DNA from: a virus
Length of the DNA stretch: 61,782 nucleotides
Direction: 5' to 3' (one strand)
IMG/VR virus record: IMGVR_UViG_3300027896_002037
Span: 1 to 61,782 of that record
Part shown: positions 36,803-44,808 of the stretch, piece by piece
How the letters are laid out: every line of letters starts with the position of its first letter
How positions within the stretch are numbered: position 1 is the first letter of the stretch
Position numbers and translations under genes: made by a program
The notes under the pieces: model-generated
What the model was told of the DNA's origin: nothing
Database searches by the model: none
Seen by the model: only the letters and a program-made list of their open reading frames with translations

Positions 36803-37228
36803 TTGAAACGAAAATATTATTACGATAGAGATAAGATATGTTTAATTGTTGACACATCAAATGACAATTCAAAGATAGCAATTGAATGTGGTCTTAAAAA
36901 AATAGAAAAACTAATTAAGTCATGTAACAGTAAAAAGATGGTAGTTATCGATACAATATCGAAAAAAGAATATAAAATTAAAAATTTAGATGAAATAACA
37001 TATCCAACTTTTGACGGGACGGGGGATATAGTATCTGCATTGAAAAGATCATTAGAGTTGGAATCGGATCTCACATTCGTATTTACCAATTGTAAAAAAC
37101 TTGATGTAGAAAAGAAAGATGTTCCAAGATGCATTTTATGGGTTCTTCCCGATGAAACAATTTCTATTGATAATTTTAGTAATATAGGATACATAGTCAA
37201 AGAAATTGGTGAGAATACTTTAGATTAG
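36803..37228 (+). CDS. Degenerate VWA-like protein, 141 aa
   Basis: TTG start with TGGAGG 6 nt upstream. The whole protein aligns with the VWA domain of the preceding gene: ICLIVDTSNDNSK against LVIGIDTSGSMS, FDGTGDIVSALKRSLELESDLTFVFTN against GRGGTRLAPMLKRAQELDCDVALIFTD, and DVPRCILWVLPDET against EMPKKVVWVIPHDA. The MIDAS serines and last Asp are changed (DTSNDNS; FTNCKK), so metal binding is probably lost. It looks like a duplicated and decayed VWA module retained as a free protein, perhaps a regulator of the AAA+/VWA pair. Confidence 0.65.
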   Translation: MKRKYYYDRDKICLIVDTSNDNSKIAIECGLKKIEKLIKSCNSKKMVVIDTISKKEYKIKNLDEITYPTFDGTGDIVSALKRSLELESDLTFVFTNCKKLDVEKKDVPRCILWVLPDETISIDNFSNIGYIVKEIGENTLD

Positions 37229-37239
37229 TGGGTGCGACA

Positions 37240-37770
37240 ATGAATAGATTAGATTGGGATCAGTATTGGATGGGAATAGCAAAATTAACTGCTTCTAGAT
37301 CGACATGTTTATCACGGTCTGTCGGTGCAATTTTAGTTAAAAATAATCAATTATTATCGACTGGTTATAATGGTGCATTGCCAGGACAATCACATTGTAC
37401 AGAGAGTCAAGATGGATGTCATCGCAGATCTATGAATGTATCTGACAACTCCAAATATGATGTGTGTAGATCTTCACATGCCGAAGCCAATGCTATAGCA
37501 TTGGCAGCGAAAATTGGAATTCCCATAGACAATTCAACATTATATTGTACATTATCACCATGTTTTACATGTTCTAAATTATTAATAATGTGTGGTATTA
37601 AAAGAGTTGTTGTTGAATTAATATACACATCTTTAAATAAAGAACGTGACGAAATGTGGTTGCGTTTTTTAAAAGAAAATGATATAGACTTTAAACGTTT
37701 AAAACTGGAAGGGATGAAAGATAATTTACTAGATATCTTTCAGGATGAAACATCCAAAAGAAAAATTTAA
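37240..37770 (+). CDS. dCMP deaminase
   Basis: 176 aa from ATG 37240 (GTG 37228 overlaps the previous stop and is less likely). The zinc-dependent cytidine deaminase motifs are SSHAEANAI (HAE: His ligand and catalytic Glu) and LSPCFTCSKLL (PCxxC). Upstream VGAILVKNNQLLSTGYNGALPG is the conserved first strand pair of dCMP deaminases. An extra Cys/His cluster (HCTESQDGCHRRS, CRSSH) is typical of T4-like enzymes with a second zinc. Converts dCMP to dUMP for thymidylate synthesis and balances dNTPs with the reductase at 6689. Confidence 0.9.
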   Translation: MNRLDWDQYWMGIAKLTASRSTCLSRSVGAILVKNNQLLSTGYNGALPGQSHCTESQDGCHRRSMNVSDNSKYDVCRSSHAEANAIALAAKIGIPIDNSTLYCTLSPCFTCSKLLIMCGIKRVVVELIYTSLNKERDEMWLRFLKENDIDFKRLKLEGMKDNLLDIFQDETSKRKI

Positions 37771-37781
37771 AGGAGTATAAG

Positions 37782-37961
37782 ATGCAAATATCTGAAATAA
37801 TTGAAAAATTACAAGAAATTCAGGATATGTGTGGTGAGGATATAGAGGCTTTAATCGAAGTATGTGATGAGCATACAGGAGAATATTCTATTATTCCTAT
37901 CGGCGAAGTCTCTTGTAGTGATAGAGATGGATATGGACTATCTGTTTTATTTTTAATATAA
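37782..37961 (+). CDS. Small conserved phage-type protein, 59 aa
   Basis: ATG 37782 with AGGAG 6 nt upstream; stop TAA 37959-37961. Product begins MQISEIIEKLQEIQDMCGEDIEAL and then has a beta-rich half (YSIIPIGEVSCSDRDGYG). It resembles the many short phage proteins with an N-terminal helix 'LQEIQ-x-x-xGD' and an Asp-rich end whose role is unknown. Confidence 0.6.
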   Translation: MQISEIIEKLQEIQDMCGEDIEALIEVCDEHTGEYSIIPIGEVSCSDRDGYGLSVLFLI

Positions 37962-37973
37962 TGTGGGGGTTCT

Positions 37974-39770
37974 ATGGGAAAAAGTAAATCATCTAATGAT
38001 TATACCGCAGATAAAATTAAAGTTTTAAGTGAAATTGCTCATATTAGAGCTAATCCCGGAATGTATATTGGGGAAATCTCAACCCCAACACATTTATTAA
38101 AGGAACTATTGGATAATGCATTTGATGAATGTATGAATGGTTTTGCTGAAAATGTATACGTTAGTATAGATACTAAAACGGGAACGTGCATAGTTAGAGA
38201 CGATGGACGAGGAATACCGTATGAACAGGATATTCCAATCACGATATCAACAAAATTATTCTCAGGTGCTAAATTTAAAGGAAGTAAAGAAGCATATAAT
38301 ATTGTTTCTGGAAAAAATGGAGTGGGACTTGTTGCAGTAAATGCACTTTCAAAAGAATTTAAAATAGAAATTTTTAGGGATAAGCATGCTACTTTTATTT
38401 TTAAAGATTGTCAGTGTGTGGATAAACAAATAACTAAATATAAGAATATTGAGAAAAAATATTCTACAGAGGTTTCGTTTACTCCAGATATGCAATTTTT
38501 TGCTGCAAGTTCACCAGACATTCCAAAAATAATAAAAAGGTTGTATATTGCTTCTATAGAACTTCCGAGGGTATCTATAATATTAGAGATAGATCAAAAT
38601 GTTCAGAATATATCAACTACAAAAGAAGATTTTTTTAAGCGAGAACTATTAGAGGAAGAGAACAGGGACTCTGTTAAAATTTTTAAATTTTTAGCAGAAG
38701 ACGGTTATGAGAAGTTTGAAGTTATGTTTGCATATGAAGTTAATAGTGCTATAATGCCCAGAATACACACTGTAGTAAATATGTTGCCTTTAGATGGAGG
38801 CGGCACTCAGGTTACTACTACCGTTAATATTCTAAAGGATTATTTCATGGGAAAAGCAAAGAAATTAAACTTCAAAATAATACCCAATGATATAACCGTA
38901 GGTTTGAGAGTACACATCTCAATGAATTTGGTTAACCCGGAATTGGCAGGTCAGACTAAAGAAAAGTTTATCAGTAAAATAAGTGAATATGCTAATTTAA
39001 CTAGAAAACTTGAAAAATATATTGAAAATTATTTTGATAGAAATACAGAAGATTTGAATGCATTAATGACCATGTTTGCTGATTATAGGAATCGACAAGA
39101 GTCTAAGAATCATAAATCTGTAAACGGATCAAAAAGAGTTTCTACTAAATTAACAAAATTACGAGAGTGTGCAGAACCCGGTGGAGAATTATTTATCGTT
39201 GAGGGTGACTCTGCATCTGGATCTATTATACATGCAAGGGATGCTCGAAAACATGCCATATTGCCACTGCGAGGTAAAATTCCAAATGTTGTAAATAAGA
39301 AAGATATTCTTAATAATACAGAAATTGGAGAACTTATACATGCATTGGGCACTGGCGTAGGAGCAAATTTTGATATAGAGAAATTAAAATATGATAAAAT
39401 TATTATCGCAGCGGATAATGATTATGATGGACTTCATATAGCATCATTGATTGTTATGTTGATGGCTATTTTATTTCCCGAAATTGTTAAAAATGGTAAA
39501 TTATATATCGCAAGTGCGCCACTATATGCCATTAGAGATAATAAAAAATTTAGACCAGTGTGGACAGAAAAAGAATTAGAAGATGCCAGAAAAAAGAATT
39601 TAAAAATACAATATTTTAAAGGTCTTGGTGAAATGAATCCAGATCAAATAAAAATTTCTCTACTGGATGAAAATCAAAGAAGATTGATAAAAGTAGAATA
39701 TTCTACGCAATTAGATAAGTTAACAGAATTATTTAATTCATCGGAATGTAAAAGGAAGTTAATTGCGTGA
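37974..39770 (+). CDS. Type II DNA topoisomerase ATPase/Toprim subunit (GyrB/ParE, T4 gp39-like)
   Basis: 598 aa. Bergerat ATP-binding motifs: LLKELLDNAFDE (Asn/Asp box), VRDDGRGIPYE (G1), SGKNGVGLVAVNALS (G3). The central transducer is QTKEKFISKI. Toprim motifs follow: ELFIVEGDSASGS (catalytic Glu) and AADNDYDGLHI (DxD). This subunit hydrolyses ATP to drive strand passage and helps religate DNA. It is one polypeptide, unlike T4 gp39 and gp60. The breakage subunit follows at 40011. No gyrase-specific wrapping domain is seen, so it is T4-like rather than gyrase-like. Confidence 0.92.
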   Translation: MGKSKSSNDYTADKIKVLSEIAHIRANPGMYIGEISTPTHLLKELLDNAFDECMNGFAENVYVSIDTKTGTCIVRDDGRGIPYEQDIPITISTKLFSGAKFKGSKEAYNIVSGKNGVGLVAVNALSKEFKIEIFRDKHATFIFKDCQCVDKQITKYKNIEKKYSTEVSFTPDMQFFAASSPDIPKIIKRLYIASIELPRVSIILEIDQNVQNISTTKEDFFKRELLEEENRDSVKIFKFLAEDGYEKFEVMFAYEVNSAIMPRIHTVVNMLPLDGGGTQVTTTVNILKDYFMGKAKKLNFKIIPNDITVGLRVHISMNLVNPELAGQTKEKFISKISEYANLTRKLEKYIENYFDRNTEDLNALMTMFADYRNRQESKNHKSVNGSKRVSTKLTKLRECAEPGGELFIVEGDSASGSIIHARDARKHAILPLRGKIPNVVNKKDILNNTEIGELIHALGTGVGANFDIEKLKYDKIIIAADNDYDGLHIASLIVMLMAILFPEIVKNGKLYIASAPLYAIRDNKKFRPVWTEKELEDARKKNLKIQYFKGLGEMNPDQIKISLLDENQRRLIKVEYSTQLDKLTELFNSSECKRKLIA

Positions 39771-40018
39771 TGACAGAAATTTATAACCCTATAAAAACAG
39801 ATTATATCAAAATAGAAGATAAGTGGTATCTAAAAATTAATCACGCCACTAACAAAGATTCAAAGTTTGAATTTATTGATCAAACAAATCGTTTGATAGA
39901 TCCGAAAGATACTATTGTAAAAGATGACCATTTTTTATTTCAGTTTGATCAGAATGAGATTAGGGTGGTGTTATTCGCAGATACAATAATCATTAAAAAA
40001 GAAGGTTGTCATGGATAA
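39770..40018 (+). CDS. Hypothetical protein, 82 aa, between topoisomerase genes
   Basis: Not recognised. ATG 39770 shares its A with the TGA stop of the large topoisomerase subunit (GTG 39767 is an alternative). Beta-rich: YIKIEDKWYLKINHATN, HFLFQFDQNEIRVVLFADTIIIKK. It overlaps the next gene by 8 nt, so it is made with both subunits and may be a small accessory protein. Confidence 0.55.
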   Translation: MTEIYNPIKTDYIKIEDKWYLKINHATNKDSKFEFIDQTNRLIDPKDTIVKDDHFLFQFDQNEIRVVLFADTIIIKKEGCHG

Positions 40019-41309
40019 GCATATACCGCAATTTTATCGAGATTATGGCAGATATATTAATCGTTCAAGAGCATTCCCATCCGAATTGGATGGTTTAAAG
40101 GTTGTAGAACGAAGAGTTTTATTATCTGCATATGAAACATGCAAAGATTCATTCGCTAAAAGTTCTAAATTAGTAGGGTATGTTATAGGAGAATATCATC
40201 CCCATGGTGATTCTGCAGCATATGGAACAGTAGTTCAATTAGTACATCAGAATTTTTTGGACAAACAAGGAAACTTTGGATCGAATATCGGGATAGAGCC
40301 TTGTGAAGCATCTGCTCATAGATATACCGAAGTAAAATTAAATGCCAATATTAAAAAAATCGCATTTAATTTAATAGAGTATGTTCATCGAGAAGATTCT
40401 GAATTAGAGGCAGAACCCCCATTCTTACCCACGATGTATCCATTTTGTATTATGGGAACAGAATATACTGTCGGGATAGGATTTGGTTATAAAACGGTTA
40501 TACCGTGTTATGCTCAAGAAGATCTTAAGAAGAGATTACTATATCTTATTGGAAAAACTAAAAAATCGCCAATTATTAGACCAATAAGTAATTGTGATAT
40601 CATCTCTAAAGATAAAGTTCTAATGGAATTATTAACTGTCGGTAAATGTGCTGTCGAATTTAAAGGCCAATACGTTATCGATAGAGAACATCACAAAGTA
40701 TCCATTAAAAGTCTTCCGCCGGGAAAAAGTTTTGATAAACTTTTCTCAAAATTAAAAACTGAGTTTGACTCTGGTGAAATTGGATATGCAGATTTATCTG
40801 AGAAAAATGAAACGAATGTTGTTATTGAGGTTACTCGCCAACGAAATAAGGATGAGATATTTAATAAATTTTTAGAAAAATTAGATCCTCTTCTAATTGG
40901 GCAGGTTTCTTTTGAGATCATCGTAGTTGGAAAAGATGGAAAAGTTAGAAATATATCCGTAGACGAACTATTACTAACTGTTTTTAATAATTTTAAAAAT
41001 GTTACTAGAGATTCTATACATATAGAGATTCAAAAATTAAATCTTAAGCTAGAAGATTATATATTATTAAATAAAATTAAACCCCATCTGATAGAATTAT
41101 TAAAAATTGTAAATGATTTCGATCATATTTGTAAAATCATTTCCGACAATATAAAAGAAGATGTGAAAAAGATCTCAGACATTATGATAAAATATAATAT
41201 TAAAAAATTGGTAACATCGACATTTGATGTAAGTGAACTTCAGACTGAAAAAACTAGATTGGAAAATCTTTTAATTGACTTGGATAATTATGTAATATTG
41301 CAGTACTAA
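40011..41309 (+). CDS. Type II DNA topoisomerase breakage subunit (GyrA/ParC, T4 gp52-like)
   Basis: 432 aa, similar to T4 gp52. The winged-helix segment is SRAFPSELDGLKVVERRVLLSAYE, followed by YHPHGDSAAYGTVVQLVHQ and the active-site Tyr 105 in SAHRYTEVKL (bacterial 'AAxRYTE'). The tower and coiled-coil C-gate (KLNLKLEDYILLNKI; EKTRLENLLIDL) fills the C-terminal third. It lacks the beta-pinwheel C-terminal domain of GyrA, as expected for T4-type enzymes. Works with the subunit at 37974 to relax DNA during replication. Confidence 0.92.
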   Translation: MDKHIPQFYRDYGRYINRSRAFPSELDGLKVVERRVLLSAYETCKDSFAKSSKLVGYVIGEYHPHGDSAAYGTVVQLVHQNFLDKQGNFGSNIGIEPCEASAHRYTEVKLNANIKKIAFNLIEYVHREDSELEAEPPFLPTMYPFCIMGTEYTVGIGFGYKTVIPCYAQEDLKKRLLYLIGKTKKSPIIRPISNCDIISKDKVLMELLTVGKCAVEFKGQYVIDREHHKVSIKSLPPGKSFDKLFSKLKTEFDSGEIGYADLSEKNETNVVIEVTRQRNKDEIFNKFLEKLDPLLIGQVSFEIIVVGKDGKVRNISVDELLLTVFNNFKNVTRDSIHIEIQKLNLKLEDYILLNKIKPHLIELLKIVNDFDHICKIISDNIKEDVKKISDIMIKYNIKKLVTSTFDVSELQTEKTRLENLLIDLDNYVILQY

Positions 41310-41332
41310 TATGTTGTAAATATGAGGTATTT

Positions 41333-41935
41333 GTGGAATATTGCTCTGATATTGGAATGTATGTAATAAATAGAGGGACGTCCAGTTGTAAATGGCGGAC
41401 GACATTTTGTTCTAAAAATTGTTATAATAATAAGTTGTATAAAGTATTTGGTCATGGAATGATTCCAAAGGATATACAAAATGATAAAGAATGGGAAGCT
41501 TTAAATGGAGAAACTTTAAAAATATTCTTGCAAAATAAAAAATATAATGTTAGGATACGATTATGTTCAAGGGGGGAGCCATTTTCGACTCAAGAAGATA
41601 TCGATAAAATTTATGATATGTTAATAAAGAATCCGAAAACTTTATGTTGGATACCAACTCGGGCATGGAGGGGTCCCCTAAGGAAAAATGTTAAAGACCT
41701 GAGCGTGATTGAGAATGCAAGAATATGTGCCAGTATCGATTGTTCTAATACTCAACAAGAAATAGATGAATTGATAGAAGAGGGATGGTCTACAATGTTC
41801 TTTGGAGATGATACTGCTATAAATAATAGATTTTTATGTCCAAAAACTTGGAATAAACAAAAGAAGGAATGTTACACGTGTCAAAATGGTTGTTTTTCTA
41901 GACAGCGAGTAGATATTCATTTGAAAAAACATTAG
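41333..41935 (+). CDS. Cys-rich Gp88-like protein (tentative)
   Basis: 200 aa. Five Cys pairs or clusters stand out: SSCKWRTTFCSKNCYNN at the start, ARICASIDCS in the middle, and CPKTW with KECYTCQNGCFS at the end. The layout, with RIRLCSRGEPFS and WIPTRAWRGPL in the middle, resembles the phage/plasmid 'gene product 88' family, of unknown role, whose core looks like a shortened radical-SAM-type barrel. An iron-sulphur or zinc site is likely. GTG 41333 is chosen, with GAGG 5 nt upstream. Confidence 0.45.
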   Translation: MEYCSDIGMYVINRGTSSCKWRTTFCSKNCYNNKLYKVFGHGMIPKDIQNDKEWEALNGETLKIFLQNKKYNVRIRLCSRGEPFSTQEDIDKIYDMLIKNPKTLCWIPTRAWRGPLRKNVKDLSVIENARICASIDCSNTQQEIDELIEEGWSTMFFGDDTAINNRFLCPKTWNKQKKECYTCQNGCFSRQRVDIHLKKH

Positions 41936-41946
41936 GAGAGTAAATT

Positions 41947-42387
41947 GTGCAAATCATAATAGATGGAAGTGTAGTGGCAAGTATATCAATTATCGAACTT
42001 GCTCGCGGAATTGTTTTTTGTGATGTAGAAGACTGTGTTTGTCTTACTGATCTATTAGATGATAAGAAATTCTTTAAAGCTATAAAGAAATTTTTAAAAC
42101 CTTTTGGAATAAACCTTTTAGAAGGATATGCTTTCCGTACGGATGATGATGAAATTGGTTTTGTTGCCAAAGAAAAGAATCTGTACATATTGTTAGATCT
42201 TACGCTTGAGGAAGATGAGGTTGTTTGCATCGCTCAGGGATCTGAAATTTTTAGTGAGTGTGGTGAAAAGTCAATCTTAGAGAAAGATCGATGGGTTAGA
42301 TTAAAGACCATATCGTCCGACCTTAGGAGAATTTACTGGCGGGGCCATCGAACAACATATTCAACTAATTTAGAAAACGTAACATAA
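41947..42387 (+). CDS. Hypothetical protein, 146 aa
   Basis: Not recognised. GTG start after AGGAGAGTAAATT. Alpha/beta, with a strand-rich N-terminus (MQIIIDGSVVASISIIELARG) and several Cys in pairs (CDVEDCVC). No established motif. Lies between a Cys-rich protein and the helicase. Confidence 0.5.
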   Translation: MQIIIDGSVVASISIIELARGIVFCDVEDCVCLTDLLDDKKFFKAIKKFLKPFGINLLEGYAFRTDDDEIGFVAKEKNLYILLDLTLEEDEVVCIAQGSEIFSECGEKSILEKDRWVRLKTISSDLRRIYWRGHRTTYSTNLENVT

Positions 42388-42407
42388 TATTTGGGGGGTG
42401 AGATTTC

Positions 42408-43805
42408 ATGTTAACATTTATAAGAACATCTGGAATATTGATTCCACGAGAATATGAGAATGAGCAGTTTTATAAAAACATAAAATCTCACCTAACCCGC
42501 ACAGTTAGAGACTTTACAGGTTTAAATCTTACGACACTAATATTCTACACCGAAGGTCCAAAGTATTTAAAGATACCAAGATTTTTTCCCATATATAATT
42601 ATCTCGAATGTATTATTCAGGATCAAATAATTGATGGTGCTGATATCAAAATTGAACATAATATATCCGTACGAGATGACGTACAAAAAAATGCTATAGA
42701 TTTTCTATTAACACATGATAGTGGCATCATACAAGCTGAACCGGGATCTGGGAAAACTGTTATGGCAATCTACATGATTGCAACTAGAAAGAAGAAGACT
42801 ATAATATTAATGCATCGATCTACATTAATAGAACAGTGGAAAGAAAGAATCCTACAATATACAAATTTAACAGAGGATGATATCGGAATATTATCATCAA
42901 AATCATTAGAAAATGATTTAAAAAAGTCGATCATTTTAGCAACAGATCAAATGATAACACATATGCTGGCTAATGATAGGCAGCGACTTCTTTCGGAATT
43001 AAATAATGCATCAATAGGAATTTTTATTGGAGATGAGGTTCATACCTCAGTCGGAGGTCCAACATTTGCACAATGTTCATTGAACATATCGAGTAAATAT
43101 GTCTATGGTCTGAGTGCAACTCCAAAGAGATCGGATGGGCAAACTGATATATTATATCATCATTTAGGGGGAGTGTTTATCCCCGGTGGCAAAGCATCAA
43201 CAATGGATGCCCGTGTTACAATTTTAGGATTTTCATACGGAATTATGAATTCAAAATCTAGAAAATATGTTATGTGGAATGGAGATTTAAATCGCGCCAG
43301 ATATTTAAATTTAACTATAAAATCTCTACCTTTAGAAAAAGTTAGTAAGGGATTATTATTAAAATTTTCTAAAGAGGGACGAAATATATTATATGTTGGT
43401 GAACGAATAAAATTATTGGAAAATATGTATGATTGGATGCCAGTTGAGGATAAATCAAAATTTATAAGAAGTGCATCAAATGCTGAGTTGAATTCTAAAG
43501 CAGTTTTTGCAACTATGTCTAAGATACGAGATGGGGCCGATGCTAATCATTTAGATTGTCTGATAATAACTTCTCCGTGTTCGAATATAGAGCAATTGAG
43601 CGGTAGAATATTGCGAATCAGACCTGATAAAAATCAACCAATCATTATAGATATGGTAGATATAGATGAAGGACGAATATCAAAGACTGTATGGAACCGA
43701 ATTAAATATTATACAAAACGAAAATGGGAAACTCAATATATATTACTTAATGAACAAGGAAACTATGAAGTTGTTTCTGCTGAAACATTCAAGGAAAGGA
43801 TTTGA
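42408..43805 (+). CDS. SF2 DNA helicase (UvsW-like)
   Basis: 465 aa. Helicase motifs in order: Q-like VRDDVQKNAIDFLL, motif I QAEPGSGKTV (Walker A, residues about 110-118), Ia IILMHRSTLIEQWKERI, Ib ILATDQM, II FIGDEVHTS (DEVH), III GLSATPKRSDG, then a second RecA-like domain with a final arginine-rich motif SGRILRIRPDKNQP. The order and DEVH box fit T4 UvsW, which unwinds and remodels recombination intermediates. The N-terminal 85 residues match the UvsW DNA-binding appendage in size. The stop is 1 nt before the SbcD gene. Confidence 0.85.
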   Translation: MLTFIRTSGILIPREYENEQFYKNIKSHLTRTVRDFTGLNLTTLIFYTEGPKYLKIPRFFPIYNYLECIIQDQIIDGADIKIEHNISVRDDVQKNAIDFLLTHDSGIIQAEPGSGKTVMAIYMIATRKKKTIILMHRSTLIEQWKERILQYTNLTEDDIGILSSKSLENDLKKSIILATDQMITHMLANDRQRLLSELNNASIGIFIGDEVHTSVGGPTFAQCSLNISSKYVYGLSATPKRSDGQTDILYHHLGGVFIPGGKASTMDARVTILGFSYGIMNSKSRKYVMWNGDLNRARYLNLTIKSLPLEKVSKGLLLKFSKEGRNILYVGERIKLLENMYDWMPVEDKSKFIRSASNAELNSKAVFATMSKIRDGADANHLDCLIITSPCSNIEQLSGRILRIRPDKNQPIIIDMVDIDEGRISKTVWNRIKYYTKRKWETQYILLNEQGNYEVVSAETFKERI

Positions 43806-43806
43806 T

Positions 43807-44805
43807 ATGAGATCGATAATCGTAGCAGATTTGCATTTATCCGGATATTCTAATGAAACTCTTATAGACGGTATCCCAGAAAAATTATATTATATTATGA
43901 AAACTTTATACAATATAACGAAGTATGCAACTGAACAAAAGATTTCAAACATTATAATTGCTGGAGATCTTATGCATACTAAAGCAATTATTCATTCAAT
44001 TGCACAGTCCAATTTATTAGACTGGATTAGAACAAATAAAGATATTAAATTCCAAATTATAGATGGAAACCACGATTGTTCATCTAAATCTGGCAATGGA
44101 GTATCTGCGCTAAAGTGTTTGGATCACGAACCAAATGTTGACGTGTTTCATGAAACAATTGCAGCGGAAAAGTTTTATTTTGTTCCGTGGCATCCAGATC
44201 ATATGGTTAATGACATCAGGAAGGGTCCTAAAAATAAGATATTGATTGGACATCTTGGAGTATCTGAAGGAAAATTAAATAGCGGAATATCCATAGTATC
44301 AGACATAAGTTTACGAGACTTTTCTCACTATCCTATTTGTTTTTTAGGTCATTATCATAAACCGCAAGAATTGAAGAATGTAGTTTATGTTGGTAGTCCG
44401 GCTATTTTAGATTTTGGTGAGAAAGATGATATTAAAAGATTTATAGTATTTGATGATGAGACATCCGAATGGACAAGTGTTCCATCTGTCGGGTATAAAA
44501 AATATATCGATTATATTGTTGATGAGAATACAAATATAAAAGAATTATTAGAAATGGCCAATAAAGAAAAAGAAAATGGTAATGATGTTAGAATATTAAA
44601 AACTGCGAATGTTGACTTAAAACAACTTGAAAAGAATAATTTTAAAATTATAGATAGACAAGAAGTTGAATATAAACCGCGTGGTATAAACTCATCTATG
44701 CCTTTAAAAGATAAAATGATAAAGTATCTTGAGATAAAGGATATACCAAAAGATCTCATCGAGAGATACATAGAAGTTGGTATTGAAATTTCGAATATGG
44801 AGTAG
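43807..44805 (+). CDS. SbcD/Mre11-like nuclease (T4 gp47-like)
   Basis: 332 aa from ATG 43807, the first ATG after the helicase stop; a longer frame begins inside the helicase gene but codes for its C-terminus. Metal-binding motifs: VADLHLSG (D-x-H), IAGDLMHTK (GD-x-x-H), IDGNHDCSS (GNHD), GHLGVSEG and FLGHYHKPQ (GHxH). This is the standard order for the Mre11/SbcD phosphoesterase family. With the SbcC protein it processes DNA ends and is required for phage recombination-dependent replication. Confidence 0.9.
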   Translation: MRSIIVADLHLSGYSNETLIDGIPEKLYYIMKTLYNITKYATEQKISNIIIAGDLMHTKAIIHSIAQSNLLDWIRTNKDIKFQIIDGNHDCSSKSGNGVSALKCLDHEPNVDVFHETIAAEKFYFVPWHPDHMVNDIRKGPKNKILIGHLGVSEGKLNSGISIVSDISLRDFSHYPICFLGHYHKPQELKNVVYVGSPAILDFGEKDDIKRFIVFDDETSEWTSVPSVGYKKYIDYIVDENTNIKELLEMANKEKENGNDVRILKTANVDLKQLEKNNFKIIDRQEVEYKPRGINSSMPLKDKMIKYLEIKDIPKDLIERYIEVGIEISNME

Positions 44806-44808
44806 GAT

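Noticed and set aside
43666-43806. Upstream extension of the SbcD frame
   Set aside because: It overlaps the coding C-terminus of the helicase in another frame; the metallophosphoesterase motif begins only at ATG 43807.
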